Shown here: positions 33,924-43,674 of the stretch, piece after piece
How positions within the stretch are numbered: position 1 is the first letter of the stretch
Layout: each line of letters begins with the position of its first letter
NCBI GenBank assembly: GCA_001023535.1
Contig: CP011020.1
Coordinates: 5,206,501 to 5,270,500, forward strand
Length of the DNA stretch: 64,000 bases
Direction of reading: 5' to 3'
Source: Pseudomonas chlororaphis
GTDB lineage: Bacteria > Pseudomonadota > Gammaproteobacteria > Pseudomonadales > Pseudomonadaceae
Program-made: the position numbers and the translations under genes
The notes under the pieces: generated by a model
The model's input: only the letters and a program-made list of their open reading frames with translations
Told to the model about the DNA's origin: nothing
Databases searched by the model: none

Positions 33924-35969
33924 ATGTATCACATCCCTCGACCCCATGAAAAAACACTCGGCGCTGGCGCCACGAAGTGGGCAACGTTCACCCTCGCCCT
34001 GTTATCCGGTTGCGCGTCGATCGACGATAAGCCCGACCTCGGCCGTACCGACGGCGAGCAACCCGATCCGGCACGCTACGAAGAAAGAAGCGCGGCGCTG
34101 AGGGCGGCCGAGAATTGCCTCCTGCGCTCGTATCGGCAACAGCTTCACACGCCAGCCAACGCCATCGTCGCCCCCTGTACCGGGCAGGAAATCGCCGGCT
34201 ATCGTCCGGAACTCGGCCTGTCCCTGTCTGGCGGCGGGATGCGCTCGGCGACGTTTTCCATCGGGGTTCTCGCGGGCCTGCAAAAACAGGGGCTGCTCGA
34301 CAAGATCGACATTGTCTCTTCGGTATCAGGCGGCAGTTATGCCAACTTATGGCTCACCCACCAGCTCTTCGGCGCCAGGCACTACGCCGCACACACTGTC
34401 ACGCCTGACGAGTTGTTCAAAAGCTATTACGTGTACAAGGCCGTGCGGGATAGCCCGGACATCGAACCCATGGCGCGCCCCCACCATGCCGATCAAAAAA
34501 CCAGACGGTTCCAGACCTACCTTGAAAACAACAGCTACCTGATCACCAGGACGCAGGATTCGAATTACGGCGCGTTTATCAACCAGAGCAGCTACATCGG
34601 CGAAATGGTCGGGCGCGGGGCGGTCTGGGTGCCTTCCGTGCCCCTCAATATTCTCGCGAACGGCCTCTTCAGGTGGCAGGTCAACTTGAACCCTTGGGAG
34701 TCGGCCTACCAGCACGGGATCGACCGGACGTTCGCGGCCTATCCGACAGACTGGCATTCAACCTTAAAAGACGCGCCGCCCAGTTACGGCGAATTGGCGG
34801 ACGCGGCAAAACGCGGTGAGATACCGTTTTTCATCGTCAACACCACCGCCGCCTACGGAGGCAGCGTCGAATGGCTGCGCACCGCCGACTTCGCGGGCTT
34901 CAACTCCGACCTGGCGAGCGTCGTTTATGAATTTTCACCGCTGGCCTACGGCAATACCGCGTTTGGCTACTGCGACTATCAGGACGACACAAAGAGGGCA
35001 ACCTACGGAGTACCTTGCTACCCCGCCCGCGCGCCCAGGCTCTCCGAAGCCGTCATGATGTCGGGCGCCGCTGTCGACGACCTTAAACTGACCGACCAGC
35101 CCCTGGCCTATGTCCCCGTGGATGCGCTGGCCGACGCCCTGAATCTGTCGCTCGGCCGGTACGTGGCAAACCCCAGGGTTGAGCCGGCCACTCGCGCTTG
35201 GCACAAAGCCCTGCCGTTCCCTTTCTACTTCGCCACCAACCGGCGATATGACGAAACTCGAGACTCGGTTTACCTCAGTGACGGTGGGCACTCGGAAAAC
35301 CTCGGGCTCTACGCCCTGGTGAAAAGACGGGTCAAGAACATCATCACGGTTGACGCAGAACACGAAGCCACCAGCCAGGGCGACCAGCGGATGGCCGTGT
35401 TCGACGCCTTGCAGCGCTTGCGGTGCCATCTGGGCAAGGAGGAAGGACTGAAGTTCTACAAGGTAGAAGGCTCGGCCACCGTCCCGGACAAGTTTCTCGA
35501 CGCCGATGCCTGTGAAACGTTTAGCCGCAAGGATATTGGATTCAACTTCGTTAAATCCAACCCCTTCTTTCGGTTCGATATCTGCCCCGACCAAGGGTGC
35601 ACGCCCGAAAACCGGATCCGGGTTCTGTACGTCAAACTGTCGACCCAGGAAGCGTCCATGCCGCCAAACCCGGACTGGAGTCGCCGGTTGTCGAACTGCG
35701 ATGGCGACAATGACTTTTCCTGCGAAGCGGTCTGGCTCTACCAGCAGGGATTGTCTGCGTGCAAACACCAATGGCTTGGCGAATGTGATCGCTTTCCGCA
35801 AGTGGCGACCCAGGACATCAATTACCCCAGAACGCAGGTCAACGGTCACCGAGCGCTGGGTTATGACATTGGCCGCCGGATCACGCTCTCGGAACAGGGC
35901 CCCGCTGGGGAGCCCTTCAATCCCTGGCATCCAAAACCCGACGTGTCCATCAACACCACGGGGTTCTGA
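33924..35969 (+). CDS. Patatin/cPLA2-like phospholipase lipoprotein
   Basis: A 681-residue lipoprotein. TAAGGAG lies 6 bases before the ATG, and the in-frame extension upstream overlaps dnaQ and is rejected. The signal peptide ends with the lipobox LLSGC (Cys30). The oxyanion-hole motif is SGGGMRSATFSIG (about 102-114). The nucleophile elbow is VSSVSGGSYANLW with Ser135, reading S-x-S-x-G rather than G-x-S-x-G, closer to cPLA2-like enzymes. The catalytic Asp is in SDGGHSENLGLYAL (about residue 453). Predicted to hydrolyse acyl esters of phospholipids at the envelope. The gene uses more AAA, AGG and other A/T-rich codons than its neighbours and sits between dnaQ and rnhA, suggesting acquisition. 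Confidence 0.85.
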   Translation: MYHIPRPHEKTLGAGATKWATFTLALLSGCASIDDKPDLGRTDGEQPDPARYEERSAALRAAENCLLRSYRQQLHTPANAIVAPCTGQEIAGYRPELGLSLSGGGMRSATFSIGVLAGLQKQGLLDKIDIVSSVSGGSYANLWLTHQLFGARHYAAHTVTPDELFKSYYVYKAVRDSPDIEPMARPHHADQKTRRFQTYLENNSYLITRTQDSNYGAFINQSSYIGEMVGRGAVWVPSVPLNILANGLFRWQVNLNPWESAYQHGIDRTFAAYPTDWHSTLKDAPPSYGELADAAKRGEIPFFIVNTTAAYGGSVEWLRTADFAGFNSDLASVVYEFSPLAYGNTAFGYCDYQDDTKRATYGVPCYPARAPRLSEAVMMSGAAVDDLKLTDQPLAYVPVDALADALNLSLGRYVANPRVEPATRAWHKALPFPFYFATNRRYDETRDSVYLSDGGHSENLGLYALVKRRVKNIITVDAEHEATSQGDQRMAVFDALQRLRCHLGKEEGLKFYKVEGSATVPDKFLDADACETFSRKDIGFNFVKSNPFFRFDICPDQGCTPENRIRVLYVKLSTQEASMPPNPDWSRRLSNCDGDNDFSCEAVWLYQQGLSACKHQWLGECDRFPQVATQDINYPRTQVNGHRALGYDIGRRITLSEQGPAGEPFNPWHPKPDVSINTTGF

Positions 35970-35993
35970 TGCCGTTGACCGCCAGAAGTTGAG

Positions 35994-36021
35994 CCACGCC
36001 GGCCCGTGAAGGCTGGCGTGG
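35994..36021. terminator. Bidirectional hairpin terminator candidate
   Basis: CCACGCC and GGCGTGG arms, extended by GGCC/GGC pairing, form a GC-rich stem between the convergent patatin and rnhA genes. No U tract is evident on either side. Confidence 0.5.
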
Positions 36022-36043
36022 TCTGGGCAGCACAGCCGCGGTG

Positions 36044-36496
36044 TCAGCCCTGCTTGTAGCCCCGCACTTCATCCACTCCGCGGTTGGCCAACTGGTCGGC
36101 CCGCTCGTTACCCGCGTGACCGATGTGGCCGCGCACCCATTTCCAGGTGACGTTGTGGCGGTTGACCTGCTCATCCAGCTGTTTCCACAGGTCGGCGTTC
36201 TTCACCGGTTCCTTCGCGGCCGTCTTCCAGCCACGCTTCTTCCAGTTGGCCATCCATTCGTTGATTCCCTTCATCACGTACTGCGAGTCGGTCACCAGCA
36301 GCACGTCGCACGGCCGCTTGAGCTCTTCCAGGCCACGAATGGCGCCCATCAGTTCCATGCGATTGTTGGTGGTATTGGCTTCGCCGCCCCAGAGCTCCTT
36401 CTCCACGCCCTTGCACACCAGCAACGCGCCCCAGCCGCCTGGGCCAGGGTTGCCCTTGCAGGCGCCGTCAGTAAAGAGTTCTACGCTATCGCTCAT
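36044..36496 (-). CDS. rnhA: Ribonuclease HI
   Basis: A 150-residue enzyme that cuts RNA in RNA:DNA hybrids. The catalytic carboxylates sit at the E. coli-like positions: Asp10 in [15 protein letters not shown], Glu48 in [10 protein letters not shown] and Asp70 in [12 protein letters not shown], with the fourth Asp near [14 protein letters not shown] (about 134). [10 protein letters not shown] is the usual substrate-handle and His region. The length is normal. It is followed on the same strand by nothing for 75 bases, then the convergent patatin gene. The methyltransferase gene lies 91 bases upstream on the same strand. Confidence 0.97.
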   Translation of the reverse strand: MSDSVELFTDGACKGNPGPGGWGALLVCKGVEKELWGGEANTTNNRMELMGAIRGLEELKRPCDVLLVTDSQYVMKGINEWMANWKKRGWKTAAKEPVKNADLWKQLDEQVNRHNVTWKWVRGHIGHAGNERADQLANRGVDEVRGYKQG

Positions 36497-36587
36497 GCCA
36501 ATCTATCCAGGAAAAAAATGCAAAGGCCCGCTGGTCGAAGCCAACGACGCCCGTGACCGAAATGTCGGCCGATCATCAGAAAAAGGT

Positions 36588-37346
36588 TTACGGCTCGATG
36601 TGGCGACGATTGACCTTGGCCATGGGCAAGGGAATCAGCTTGCCCATCGGCTCGCGGCGCACCTGGCGTACCGGGCGCAGCCCTACGGCGATCTTGCGCG
36701 CCACCAGCAGGTAGAAACCGCCGCCGGACAGTTGCCAGTCACCGGCCTTGCGCTCCCAGCCGGCCAGGCGGGCCTGCCACTTGGGCGACGCAAGCGGCGG
36801 ACGATAGCACCCGAAGCGGCGTTTCTCCAGCGCGAAACCGAGCAGGTTGAGCCAGTCGCCCACCCGCGAGGCCGAGATGCAACGGGCCTGGCGCAAGGCG
36901 TCCTGGGCGAAGACGCGGCGCAGGCCCCAACTGCTCCAGGGGTTGATGCCGATGATCAGCAGGTGCCCGCCGGGGCGCACGCTGCTCGCTGCTTCACGCA
37001 ACAAGCCATGGGGCGACAGGCAGAAGTCCAGGCCATGCTGCATGACCACCACATCGGCGGCGTGTTCGCTGAGCGGCCAGGCCTGTTCCTCGCAGACAAT
37101 TTCCACCCCGGGCAAGGGCGCGCCCAGGCGCACGTTGCGCTGGACCTGCGGCGCCGACGGCGGCGTCTGCGCCGAAGGCCCGTAGTGCACCAGGTAGCCA
37201 CCAAAGAACCGGCCCAGCTCGTCTTCGAGCATGCGTCGTTCTTCATCCAGCAAAAATTGCCCGACAGGACCGGACAGCCATTCACGGGCGGCGCTGATCA
37301 ACGCCAGCCAGTCGGGATCGGCCTGGGCGAACGCTTCATCAGTCAT
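36588..37346 (-). CDS. Class I SAM-dependent methyltransferase family protein
   Basis: A 252-residue protein starting [14 protein letters not shown], with GGAG 6 bases before the ATG. The Rossmann landmarks are partly degenerate: the usual glycine-rich motif I is not obvious, but [20 protein letters not shown] (cut here) and [20 protein letters not shown] match motifs IV-VI of small-molecule methyltransferases. The basic tail ends [17 protein letters not shown]. The order rnhA, this gene, then divergent gloB is conserved in Pseudomonas as I recall. Substrate unknown. Confidence 0.82.
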   Translation of the reverse strand: MTDEAFAQADPDWLALISAAREWLSGPVGQFLLDEERRMLEDELGRFFGGYLVHYGPSAQTPPSAPQVQRNVRLGAPLPGVEIVCEEQAWPLSEHAADVVVMQHGLDFCLSPHGLLREAASSVRPGGHLLIIGINPWSSWGLRRVFAQDALRQARCISASRVGDWLNLLGFALEKRRFGCYRPPLASPKWQARLAGWERKAGDWQLSGGGFYLLVARKIAVGLRPVRQVRREPMGKLIPLPMAKVNRRHIEP

Positions 37347-37411
37347 TGCATTCTCCAACGCGTCAGGAAGTTCTAAGATGCGCCTTTGTTTTCAGCTTGG
37401 CGAATTCCGCG

Positions 37412-38179
37412 ATGATACAGATCAGTGCCCTGCCCGCGTTCACCGATAACTACATCTGGTTGTTACAGGATCACTCGACCCGGCGTTGCGCGGTGGTCGA
37501 CCCGGGCGATGCCGCACCGGTCCAAGCCTGGCTCGATGCGCACCCCGGCTGGGTACTGGGCGACATCCTGATCACCCATCATCACCATGATCACGTCGGC
37601 GGAGTGCAGGCGCTGAAAAAGGCGACGGGCGCCACCGTCCACGGCCCGGCTGGCGAGAACATCCCGGCGCGCGACACCGCGCTAAACGACCACGATACGG
37701 TCCACGTGCTGGGCTGGGACTTCGAGGTCTTCGCCGTGCCCGGCCACACCCTGGGGCATATCGCCTACTACCACCACGGCTTGCTGTTCTGTGGCGACAC
37801 CTTGTTCGCCGCCGGCTGCGGCCGCCTGTTCGAAGGCACCCCGGCGCAGATGCATCACTCTCTTAGCCGCCTCGCCGCGCTGCCTGAAGACACCCTGGTC
37901 TACTGCACCCACGAGTACACCCTCAGCAACCTGAAATTCGCCGCGGCCGTCGAGCCGGACAACCCTGACATCGCCGCGCGCCTGGCCAAAGTCAGCCAGC
38001 AACGCAGCGACGGCGTCACCACCCTGCCCTCGACCCTGGCCCTGGAAAAACTCACCAATCCGTTCCTGCGCACCACTGAAACATCCGTTAAACAAAAAGC
38101 AGACGAACGGAGCGGCCAGCGAAACCAGACGCCGAGTGAGGTTTTTGCGGCCTTGAGGGCTTGGAAAGATACGTTCTAA
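37412..38179 (+). CDS. gloB: Hydroxyacylglutathione hydrolase (glyoxalase II)
   Basis: A 255-residue metallo-beta-lactamase-fold enzyme that hydrolyses S-lactoylglutathione to D-lactate in methylglyoxal detoxification. The start [18 protein letters not shown] is the conserved glyoxalase II N terminus. The dinuclear metal site is [13 protein letters not shown], with further ligands in [30 protein letters not shown] and [10 protein letters not shown]. The C-terminal substrate domain, including the conserved Lys/Arg tail near [13 protein letters not shown], is complete. Divergent from the methyltransferase gene across 65 bases. Confidence 0.96.
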   Translation: MIQISALPAFTDNYIWLLQDHSTRRCAVVDPGDAAPVQAWLDAHPGWVLGDILITHHHHDHVGGVQALKKATGATVHGPAGENIPARDTALNDHDTVHVLGWDFEVFAVPGHTLGHIAYYHHGLLFCGDTLFAAGCGRLFEGTPAQMHHSLSRLAALPEDTLVYCTHEYTLSNLKFAAAVEPDNPDIAARLAKVSQQRSDGVTTLPSTLALEKLTNPFLRTTETSVKQKADERSGQRNQTPSEVFAALRAWKDTF

Positions 38180-38278
38180 GGGCGCTACCGATTGATACAA
38201 AAATTCTGAATGGTTGACCTGCTGGGGTGCGCTTTCTAGAATCGCCCGACATTTTCGCCCGGAACTTACTTCCAGCCA

Positions 38279-39727
38279 ATGTCGTCATCTATACGCAGGT
38301 CCGCCCAGTCAGACACATTGACCCGCTTGGCCCAGGCCATCGCGGTGGCTGTGTCCGCCACGCTGGCGGGCTGCCAGAGCACGAGCCAGGTGCCGCAAAC
38401 CGACGCGGCCCACACGCCGAACCTCGCTGCCCGGGCCAAGCAGAAGCCGTTGTGGCTCAGCGAAAAACCCAGTCCCCAGGTGCCCCAGGATGTCTGGGAG
38501 CGCATGCGCCAGGGCTTCCAGTTGCAGGAAACGGCCGGCGTCAATCCCCGTATCGAGCAGCAGCGACTCTGGTTCGCCAGCAACCCGTCGTTCCTCGAAG
38601 GGGCCGGTGAACGCGGCAGCCTCTACATCCACTACATCGTCGAACGCCTCGAAGAACGCAACATGCCGCTGGAGCTGGCCCTGCTGCCAGTGATCGAAAG
38701 CGCCTACAACCCCATGGCCTACTCCCGGGCCAACGCGGTGGGGCTATGGCAATTCATCCCGTCCACGGGGCGTTATTTCAACCTGCGCCAGACCCGTTTC
38801 TATGACGGACGCCGCGACATCACCGCGTCCACCACGGCCGCCATGGACTACCTGACGCGGCTGCACGACATGTTCAACGGCGACTGGCTGCTTGCCCTGG
38901 CGGCCTACAACGCCGGCGAAGGCACGGTCAGCCGCGCCATCGAGCGCAACGAGAAGCTCGGCCTGCCCACCGACTACTGGAACCTGCCACTGCCCGCCGA
39001 GACCCAGGCCTATGTGCCCAAGCTGCTGGCATTGTCCCAGGTGGTGCTCGCCCCCGATGCCTATGGCGTGAACCTCAACCCGATCGCCAACGAACCCTAC
39101 TTCCAGGTCGTCGAGATCAACCAGCGCATGGACCTGTCCAAGGTCGCGGCGGTGGCCAATATCGACGAGGACGAGCTGTTCCAGCTCAACCCGGCCTTCA
39201 AGCAGCGCACCACGATCGACGGCCCGCAACATTTGCTCGTACCCACCTCCAAGGCCCAGTTGCTGACCGCCAGCCTGTCGACCATGCGCCCGGAGGAGTT
39301 GATCAGCCCGCGCTCGCTCAAACCGGTCTTCGAAACCGCCGACGACAGCGAAGTCGAAGGCGCCCGGCGCAGCTACCGGGTCAAGCGCGGCGACAACCTG
39401 GCCCAGATCGCCAAGGCCAACAATGTCCAGACCAAGGACCTGCAACGCTGGAACAAGCTGAGCGGCAACAAACTCAAGGTTGGCCAGACCCTGGTGATGC
39501 AGGACACCAAGGCTCCCAAGGCCAACGGCAAGCGCATCAACACCGTGGTGGCCGCCAACAGCAAGGACCAGAAGAAGCAGACCCAGTACAAGGTCAAGCA
39601 AGGTGACTCGCTGTACGTGGTGGCCAAACGCTTCAACGTCGAGATGCAACATCTCAAGCGCTGGAACCCGCGGATGGGCAAGGCGCTCAAGCCCGGGCAG
39701 ATGCTGACGGTCTACTCCCCGCACTGA
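38279..39727 (+). CDS. mltD: Membrane-bound lytic murein transglycosylase D (SLT plus LysM)
   Basis: A 482-residue outer-membrane lipoprotein. The signal peptide ends with the lipobox TLAGC (Cys32). The SLT catalytic domain covers about residues 105-260: the catalytic Glu is in LALLPVIESAYNPMA, followed by GLWQFIPSTGRYFNL and LLALAAYNAGEGTV. Two LysM peptidoglycan-binding modules lie in the C-terminal third (YRVKRGDNLAQIAKANNV and YKVKQGDSLYVVAKRFNV). It cleaves glycan strands to 1,6-anhydromuropeptides. The gloB-mltD-npp-fabI order matches P. aeruginosa as I recall. Confidence 0.95.
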   Translation: MSSSIRRSAQSDTLTRLAQAIAVAVSATLAGCQSTSQVPQTDAAHTPNLAARAKQKPLWLSEKPSPQVPQDVWERMRQGFQLQETAGVNPRIEQQRLWFASNPSFLEGAGERGSLYIHYIVERLEERNMPLELALLPVIESAYNPMAYSRANAVGLWQFIPSTGRYFNLRQTRFYDGRRDITASTTAAMDYLTRLHDMFNGDWLLALAAYNAGEGTVSRAIERNEKLGLPTDYWNLPLPAETQAYVPKLLALSQVVLAPDAYGVNLNPIANEPYFQVVEINQRMDLSKVAAVANIDEDELFQLNPAFKQRTTIDGPQHLLVPTSKAQLLTASLSTMRPEELISPRSLKPVFETADDSEVEGARRSYRVKRGDNLAQIAKANNVQTKDLQRWNKLSGNKLKVGQTLVMQDTKAPKANGKRINTVVAANSKDQKKQTQYKVKQGDSLYVVAKRFNVEMQHLKRWNPRMGKALKPGQMLTVYSPH

Positions 39728-39750
39728 CAGTCATGTAGCCGGGGCAGCTT

Positions 39751-39880
39751 TGTGGCGAGGGAGCTTGCTCCCGCTGGGTTGCGCAGCAACCCCAAAAGCA
39801 GCGACTCAATCATCTCTCACACCGAGGTGCCAGGTTCGGGGTCGCTTCGCACCCCAGCGGGAGCAAGGCCCCTCGCCACA
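39751..39880. repeat. REP pair, family A (right arm mutated)
   Basis: The left arm is TGTGGCGAGGGAGCTTGCTC, and the right arm carries GAGCAAGGCCCCTCGCCACA, with a local change from CTCCC to GCCCC. It separates mltD from nppA1. Confidence 0.88.
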
Positions 39881-39984
39881 GCTCAAGCAAACCCTGAAGC
39901 TTTGAGCCCCCGCCTTTTTCCTGCCGATACAAGCTGTTACTGTACCTGCCATAACGCCCAAGCCGCCTGGATCGGATCTCAGAC

Positions 39985-41817
39985 TTGATACGTCCCCTCC
40001 TCTTGCTCCTGATCAGCCTGGCCTTGAGTCCCTGCGCCAGCGCCACCATCAGCGAAAGCCATGGCTATGCGCAGTTCGGCACGCTCAAGTACCCGGCCAG
40101 ATTCACCCACTTCGACTGGGTCAATCCGCAAGCGCCCAAGGGCGGTACCTTGCGGGTCATGGCATTCGGCACTTTCGATACACTCAACCCGTATACCTTC
40201 AAGGGCAGCAGTCCGGTTTCCACGCCTAATTTCCTGCAATACGGCATCAACGAGCTGAACGAACCGTTGATGGTCGGCACCGGCCAGTACGCGCCGTCCG
40301 GCGATGAGCCGACGTCCAGCTACGGTCTGATCGCCCAGTCGGTGGAGTACAGCGAAGACCGCAGCTGGGTGGTGTTCAACCTGCGACCCGAAGCGCGGTT
40401 CCATGACGGCGTGCCGATCACCGCCTACGACGTGGCCTTCTCCTACCGCACCTTGCTCAAGGACGGTCACCCGCAATACCGCACCAACCTGCAGGAAGTG
40501 CTACGGGTCGATATCCTCAACCCACTCAAGATCCGCTTTGTCTTCAAGCGCGCCGGCAACCCCCTGTTGATCCTGCGCCTGGGCGAACTGCCCGTGCTGC
40601 CCCAACATTACTGGAAAGGCCGCGACTTCAAGGCAACGACCTTCGAGCCGCCCCTGGGCAGCGGGCCATACCGCATCACCAAGGTGCAACCGGGCCGCCA
40701 ACTGGTGTTCGAGCGGGTCAAGGATTACTGGGGCAAGGACCTGCCGGTCAATCGTGGCAAGTACAACGTCGACCGCATGGAGGTGGAGTTCTACCGCGAC
40801 AGCGATGTCGCCTTCGAAGCCTTCAAGGCGGGTGAGTTCGACATCTACATCGAGCACCAGGCCAAGAACTGGGCCAACGGCTACGAGTTCCCGGCAGTCA
40901 GGCGCGGCGAAGTGATCAAGGCGCAGATCCCCCACCAGATCCCGACCCAGACCCAGGGCCTGTTCATGAACACCCGGCGCGCCACGTTTGCGCAGGTCAA
41001 GGTGCGTGAAGCGCTGGGGCTGATGTTCGATTTCGAGTGGACCAACCGCACGTTGTTCAGCAGCGCCTACAAGCGCACCCTCAGTTACTACCCCAACAGC
41101 GAATTTTCCGCCAGCGGCCTCCCTGTGGGCCATGAATGGCTGCTGCTCAAGCCCTACCGCGAACAACTGCCGCCGCGCCTGTTCACCGAACCTTTCAGCC
41201 TGCCCCAGACCGACGGTCGCGGCATTCCCCGGGAAACCCTGCGCAAGGCGCTGGGGCTCTTGAAAGAAGCCGGCTGGACGCTCAACGGCCAGCGACTGCT
41301 GGACGCCGACAGCCGCCCGCTGAGCTTCGAGATCCTGCTGGTGAACCCGAACCTGGAGCGCATCCTGCAACCTTACGTCGAGAACCTCGCCAGTATCGGC
41401 ATCCAGGCCCGGTTGCGCACCGTGGACCGCGCCCAGTACAAGCAGCGCCTCGACCAGTTCGACTTCGACATGATCCTGCTGACCCTGAACCAGACCCTGA
41501 GCCCGGGCCTGGAACAATGGCAGTACTTCCATTCCAGCCAGGTCGGGGTCAAGGGCAGCAAGAACTACGCCGGGATCGCCGACCCGGTGGTCGACCATCT
41601 GCTGGAAAAGCTGCTGGCCGCCCAGACCCGGGACGAACAGGTCGCCGCCGGCAAGGCCCTGGACCGCGTGCTGCTCTGGCAGCACTACTGCATTCCCAAC
41701 TGGTATCTCAACTATCATCGCCTGGCGTACCGCAACCGGTTCGCCTTCGTCACCACGCCGCCCTACACTCTGGGCCTGAGCGCCTGGTGGCTGAAGTCTT
41801 CGGAGAAAGATCAATGA
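39985..41817 (+). CDS. nppA1: ABC transporter periplasmic binding protein, YejA/NppA-like (first copy)
   Basis: A 610-residue SBP_bac_5-family solute-binding protein with a Sec signal peptide (LLLLLISLALSPCASA). No ATG or GTG is available before the signal sequence, so the TTG at 39985 is the likely start, an unusual codon with no strong RBS. Family features: FDWVNPQAPKGGTLRVMAFG, VVFNLRPEARFHDGVPITA and DFEWTNRTLFSSAYKRT. By homology to YejABEF and P. aeruginosa Npp, the system imports peptide-nucleotide compounds such as microcin C-like or uridyl-peptide antibiotics and oligopeptides. The stop overlaps the next ATG by four bases. The paralogue next door is about as long. Confidence 0.92.
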   Translation: MIRPLLLLLISLALSPCASATISESHGYAQFGTLKYPARFTHFDWVNPQAPKGGTLRVMAFGTFDTLNPYTFKGSSPVSTPNFLQYGINELNEPLMVGTGQYAPSGDEPTSSYGLIAQSVEYSEDRSWVVFNLRPEARFHDGVPITAYDVAFSYRTLLKDGHPQYRTNLQEVLRVDILNPLKIRFVFKRAGNPLLILRLGELPVLPQHYWKGRDFKATTFEPPLGSGPYRITKVQPGRQLVFERVKDYWGKDLPVNRGKYNVDRMEVEFYRDSDVAFEAFKAGEFDIYIEHQAKNWANGYEFPAVRRGEVIKAQIPHQIPTQTQGLFMNTRRATFAQVKVREALGLMFDFEWTNRTLFSSAYKRTLSYYPNSEFSASGLPVGHEWLLLKPYREQLPPRLFTEPFSLPQTDGRGIPRETLRKALGLLKEAGWTLNGQRLLDADSRPLSFEILLVNPNLERILQPYVENLASIGIQARLRTVDRAQYKQRLDQFDFDMILLTLNQTLSPGLEQWQYFHSSQVGVKGSKNYAGIADPVVDHLLEKLLAAQTRDEQVAAGKALDRVLLWQHYCIPNWYLNYHRLAYRNRFAFVTTPPYTLGLSAWWLKSSEKDQ

Positions 41818-43670
41818 AGCCTATACGTGCCCTGCTCCTGCATGCAGGCGGCCTGCTGTTCGCCGGGCTGGCCTGCGCCGCGCCGCAGCACGCCTTGACC
41901 CTGTACAACGAACCGCCGAAATACCCGGCCGACTTCAAGCATTTCGACTACGTCAACCCCGACGCCCCCAAGGGCGGGATATTCCGCCAGGGCGGCTTCG
42001 GTGGCTTCGACAGCCTCAACCCGTTCATCAGCAAGGGTGTGCCGGCCGACGACATCGGCCTGATCTACGACACCCTGGCCAAACAGGGCCTGGATGAACC
42101 CTTCACCGAATACGGCTTGATCGCCGAGAAAATCGAACGGGCCCCGGACAACGCCTGGGTCCGCTTCTACCTGCGCCCCGAGGCCCGGTTCAACGACGGC
42201 CACCCGGTGCGCGCCGAAGACGTGGTGTTCAGCTTCCAGACCCTGACCAAGGACGGCGCCCCGATGTTTCGCGGCTACTACAACGACGTCGCCGAAGCCA
42301 TCGCCGAAGACCCGCTCAAGGTCCTGTTCAAGTTCAAGCACACCAATAACCGTGAATTGCCGTTGATCCTCGGCCAACTGCCGGTATTGCCGAAACATTG
42401 GTGGGCCGATCGCGATTTCAACAAAGGCAACCTGGAGATTCCCCTCGGCAGCGGCCCCTACAAGGTCACCGAAGTGAAGGCCGGGCGCTCGATCCGCTAT
42501 GAGCGAGTGAAGGACTACTGGGGCAAGGACCTGGCGGTCAACCGCGGTTTCTATAACTTCGACGTGCTGACCACCGACTATTACCGCGACAACACCGTGG
42601 CGGTCGAGGCCCTGAAGGCCGGGCAGTTCGACTTCTGGCTGGAGATGACCGCCAAGAACTGGGCCAACGCCTACAACATCCCGGCCGTCACCGAGGGGCG
42701 CCTGATCAAGGAACAGATTCCCAACGGCAACCCCACCGGCATGCAGGGTTTTGTCTTCAACCTGCGCCGGCCGGTGTTCCAGGATGTGCGGGTGCGCAAG
42801 GCCCTGAGCCTGTTGCTGGATTTCGAATGGACCAACAAGCAGCTGTTCAACGGCGCCTATGCCCGCACCCGCAGTTATTTCGAAAACTCGGAAATGGCCG
42901 CCACCGGCCTGCCCGATGAAGACGAACTGAAGATCCTCGAACCCCTGCGCGGCAAGATTCCCGAACAGGTCTTCACCGAAGCGTTCCAACCTTCGATGTG
43001 TGACGGCAGCGGCATGATCCGCGACCAGCAGCGCAACGCCTACCAACTGTTGCAGGAAGCCGGCTGGCGTATCGTCGACGACAAGATGGTCGATGCCCAG
43101 GGCAAACCGGTGGTGCTGGAGTTCCTGCTCGCCCAGACCGAGTTCGAACGGGTGCTGCTGCCGTTCAAGCGCAACCTGAGCGACCTGGGCATCGACCTGG
43201 TAATCCGCCGGGTGGACGTGTCCCAGTACATCAACCGCGTGCGCTCCCGGGACTTCGACCTGGTGGTGGGCAGTTTCCCGCAATCGAGCTCGCCGGGTAA
43301 CGAACAGCGCGAATTCTGGATGTCGGCCGCCGCCGACAGGCCTGGCAGCCGCAATACCATGGGCCTCAAGGACCCGGCGGTCGACCAATTGGTGGAACAG
43401 TTGATCAACGCCGACTCGCGCAAGAGCCTGGTGGCCCATGCCCGGGCGCTGGACCGGGTGCTGCAATGGGGCTACTACGTGATCCCCAACTGGCACATCA
43501 AGACCTGGCGCGTGGCCTACTGGAACCACATCGGCCACCCGAAAGTGACACCGACCTATGACATCGGCACCACCACCTGGTGGGTCAAGCCCGACACCAA
43601 GCCTGCCGTGGAAGTAGAAAAACAAGTGATGGAACAACAGAACAACGCTGCTCCTGCGAGCGTGGAGTAA
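41814..43670 (+). CDS. nppA2: ABC transporter periplasmic binding protein, YejA/NppA-like (second copy)
   Basis: A 618-residue paralogue of the preceding protein, starting [18 protein letters not shown] with a signal peptide ending LACA-A. Shared landmarks are [52 protein letters not shown] and [14 protein letters not shown], showing the two arose by tandem duplication and then diverged, with this copy keeping an extended C-terminal tail. Start and upstream stop overlap (ATGA). The two receptors share one permease pair, so they may differ in ligand range. The nppB start follows five bases after the stop. Confidence 0.93.
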   Translation: MKPIRALLLHAGGLLFAGLACAAPQHALTLYNEPPKYPADFKHFDYVNPDAPKGGIFRQGGFGGFDSLNPFISKGVPADDIGLIYDTLAKQGLDEPFTEYGLIAEKIERAPDNAWVRFYLRPEARFNDGHPVRAEDVVFSFQTLTKDGAPMFRGYYNDVAEAIAEDPLKVLFKFKHTNNRELPLILGQLPVLPKHWWADRDFNKGNLEIPLGSGPYKVTEVKAGRSIRYERVKDYWGKDLAVNRGFYNFDVLTTDYYRDNTVAVEALKAGQFDFWLEMTAKNWANAYNIPAVTEGRLIKEQIPNGNPTGMQGFVFNLRRPVFQDVRVRKALSLLLDFEWTNKQLFNGAYARTRSYFENSEMAATGLPDEDELKILEPLRGKIPEQVFTEAFQPSMCDGSGMIRDQQRNAYQLLQEAGWRIVDDKMVDAQGKPVVLEFLLAQTEFERVLLPFKRNLSDLGIDLVIRRVDVSQYINRVRSRDFDLVVGSFPQSSSPGNEQREFWMSAAADRPGSRNTMGLKDPAVDQLVEQLINADSRKSLVAHARALDRVLQWGYYVIPNWHIKTWRVAYWNHIGHPKVTPTYDIGTTTWWVKPDTKPAVEVEKQVMEQQNNAAPASVE

Positions 43671-43674
43671 CCCG

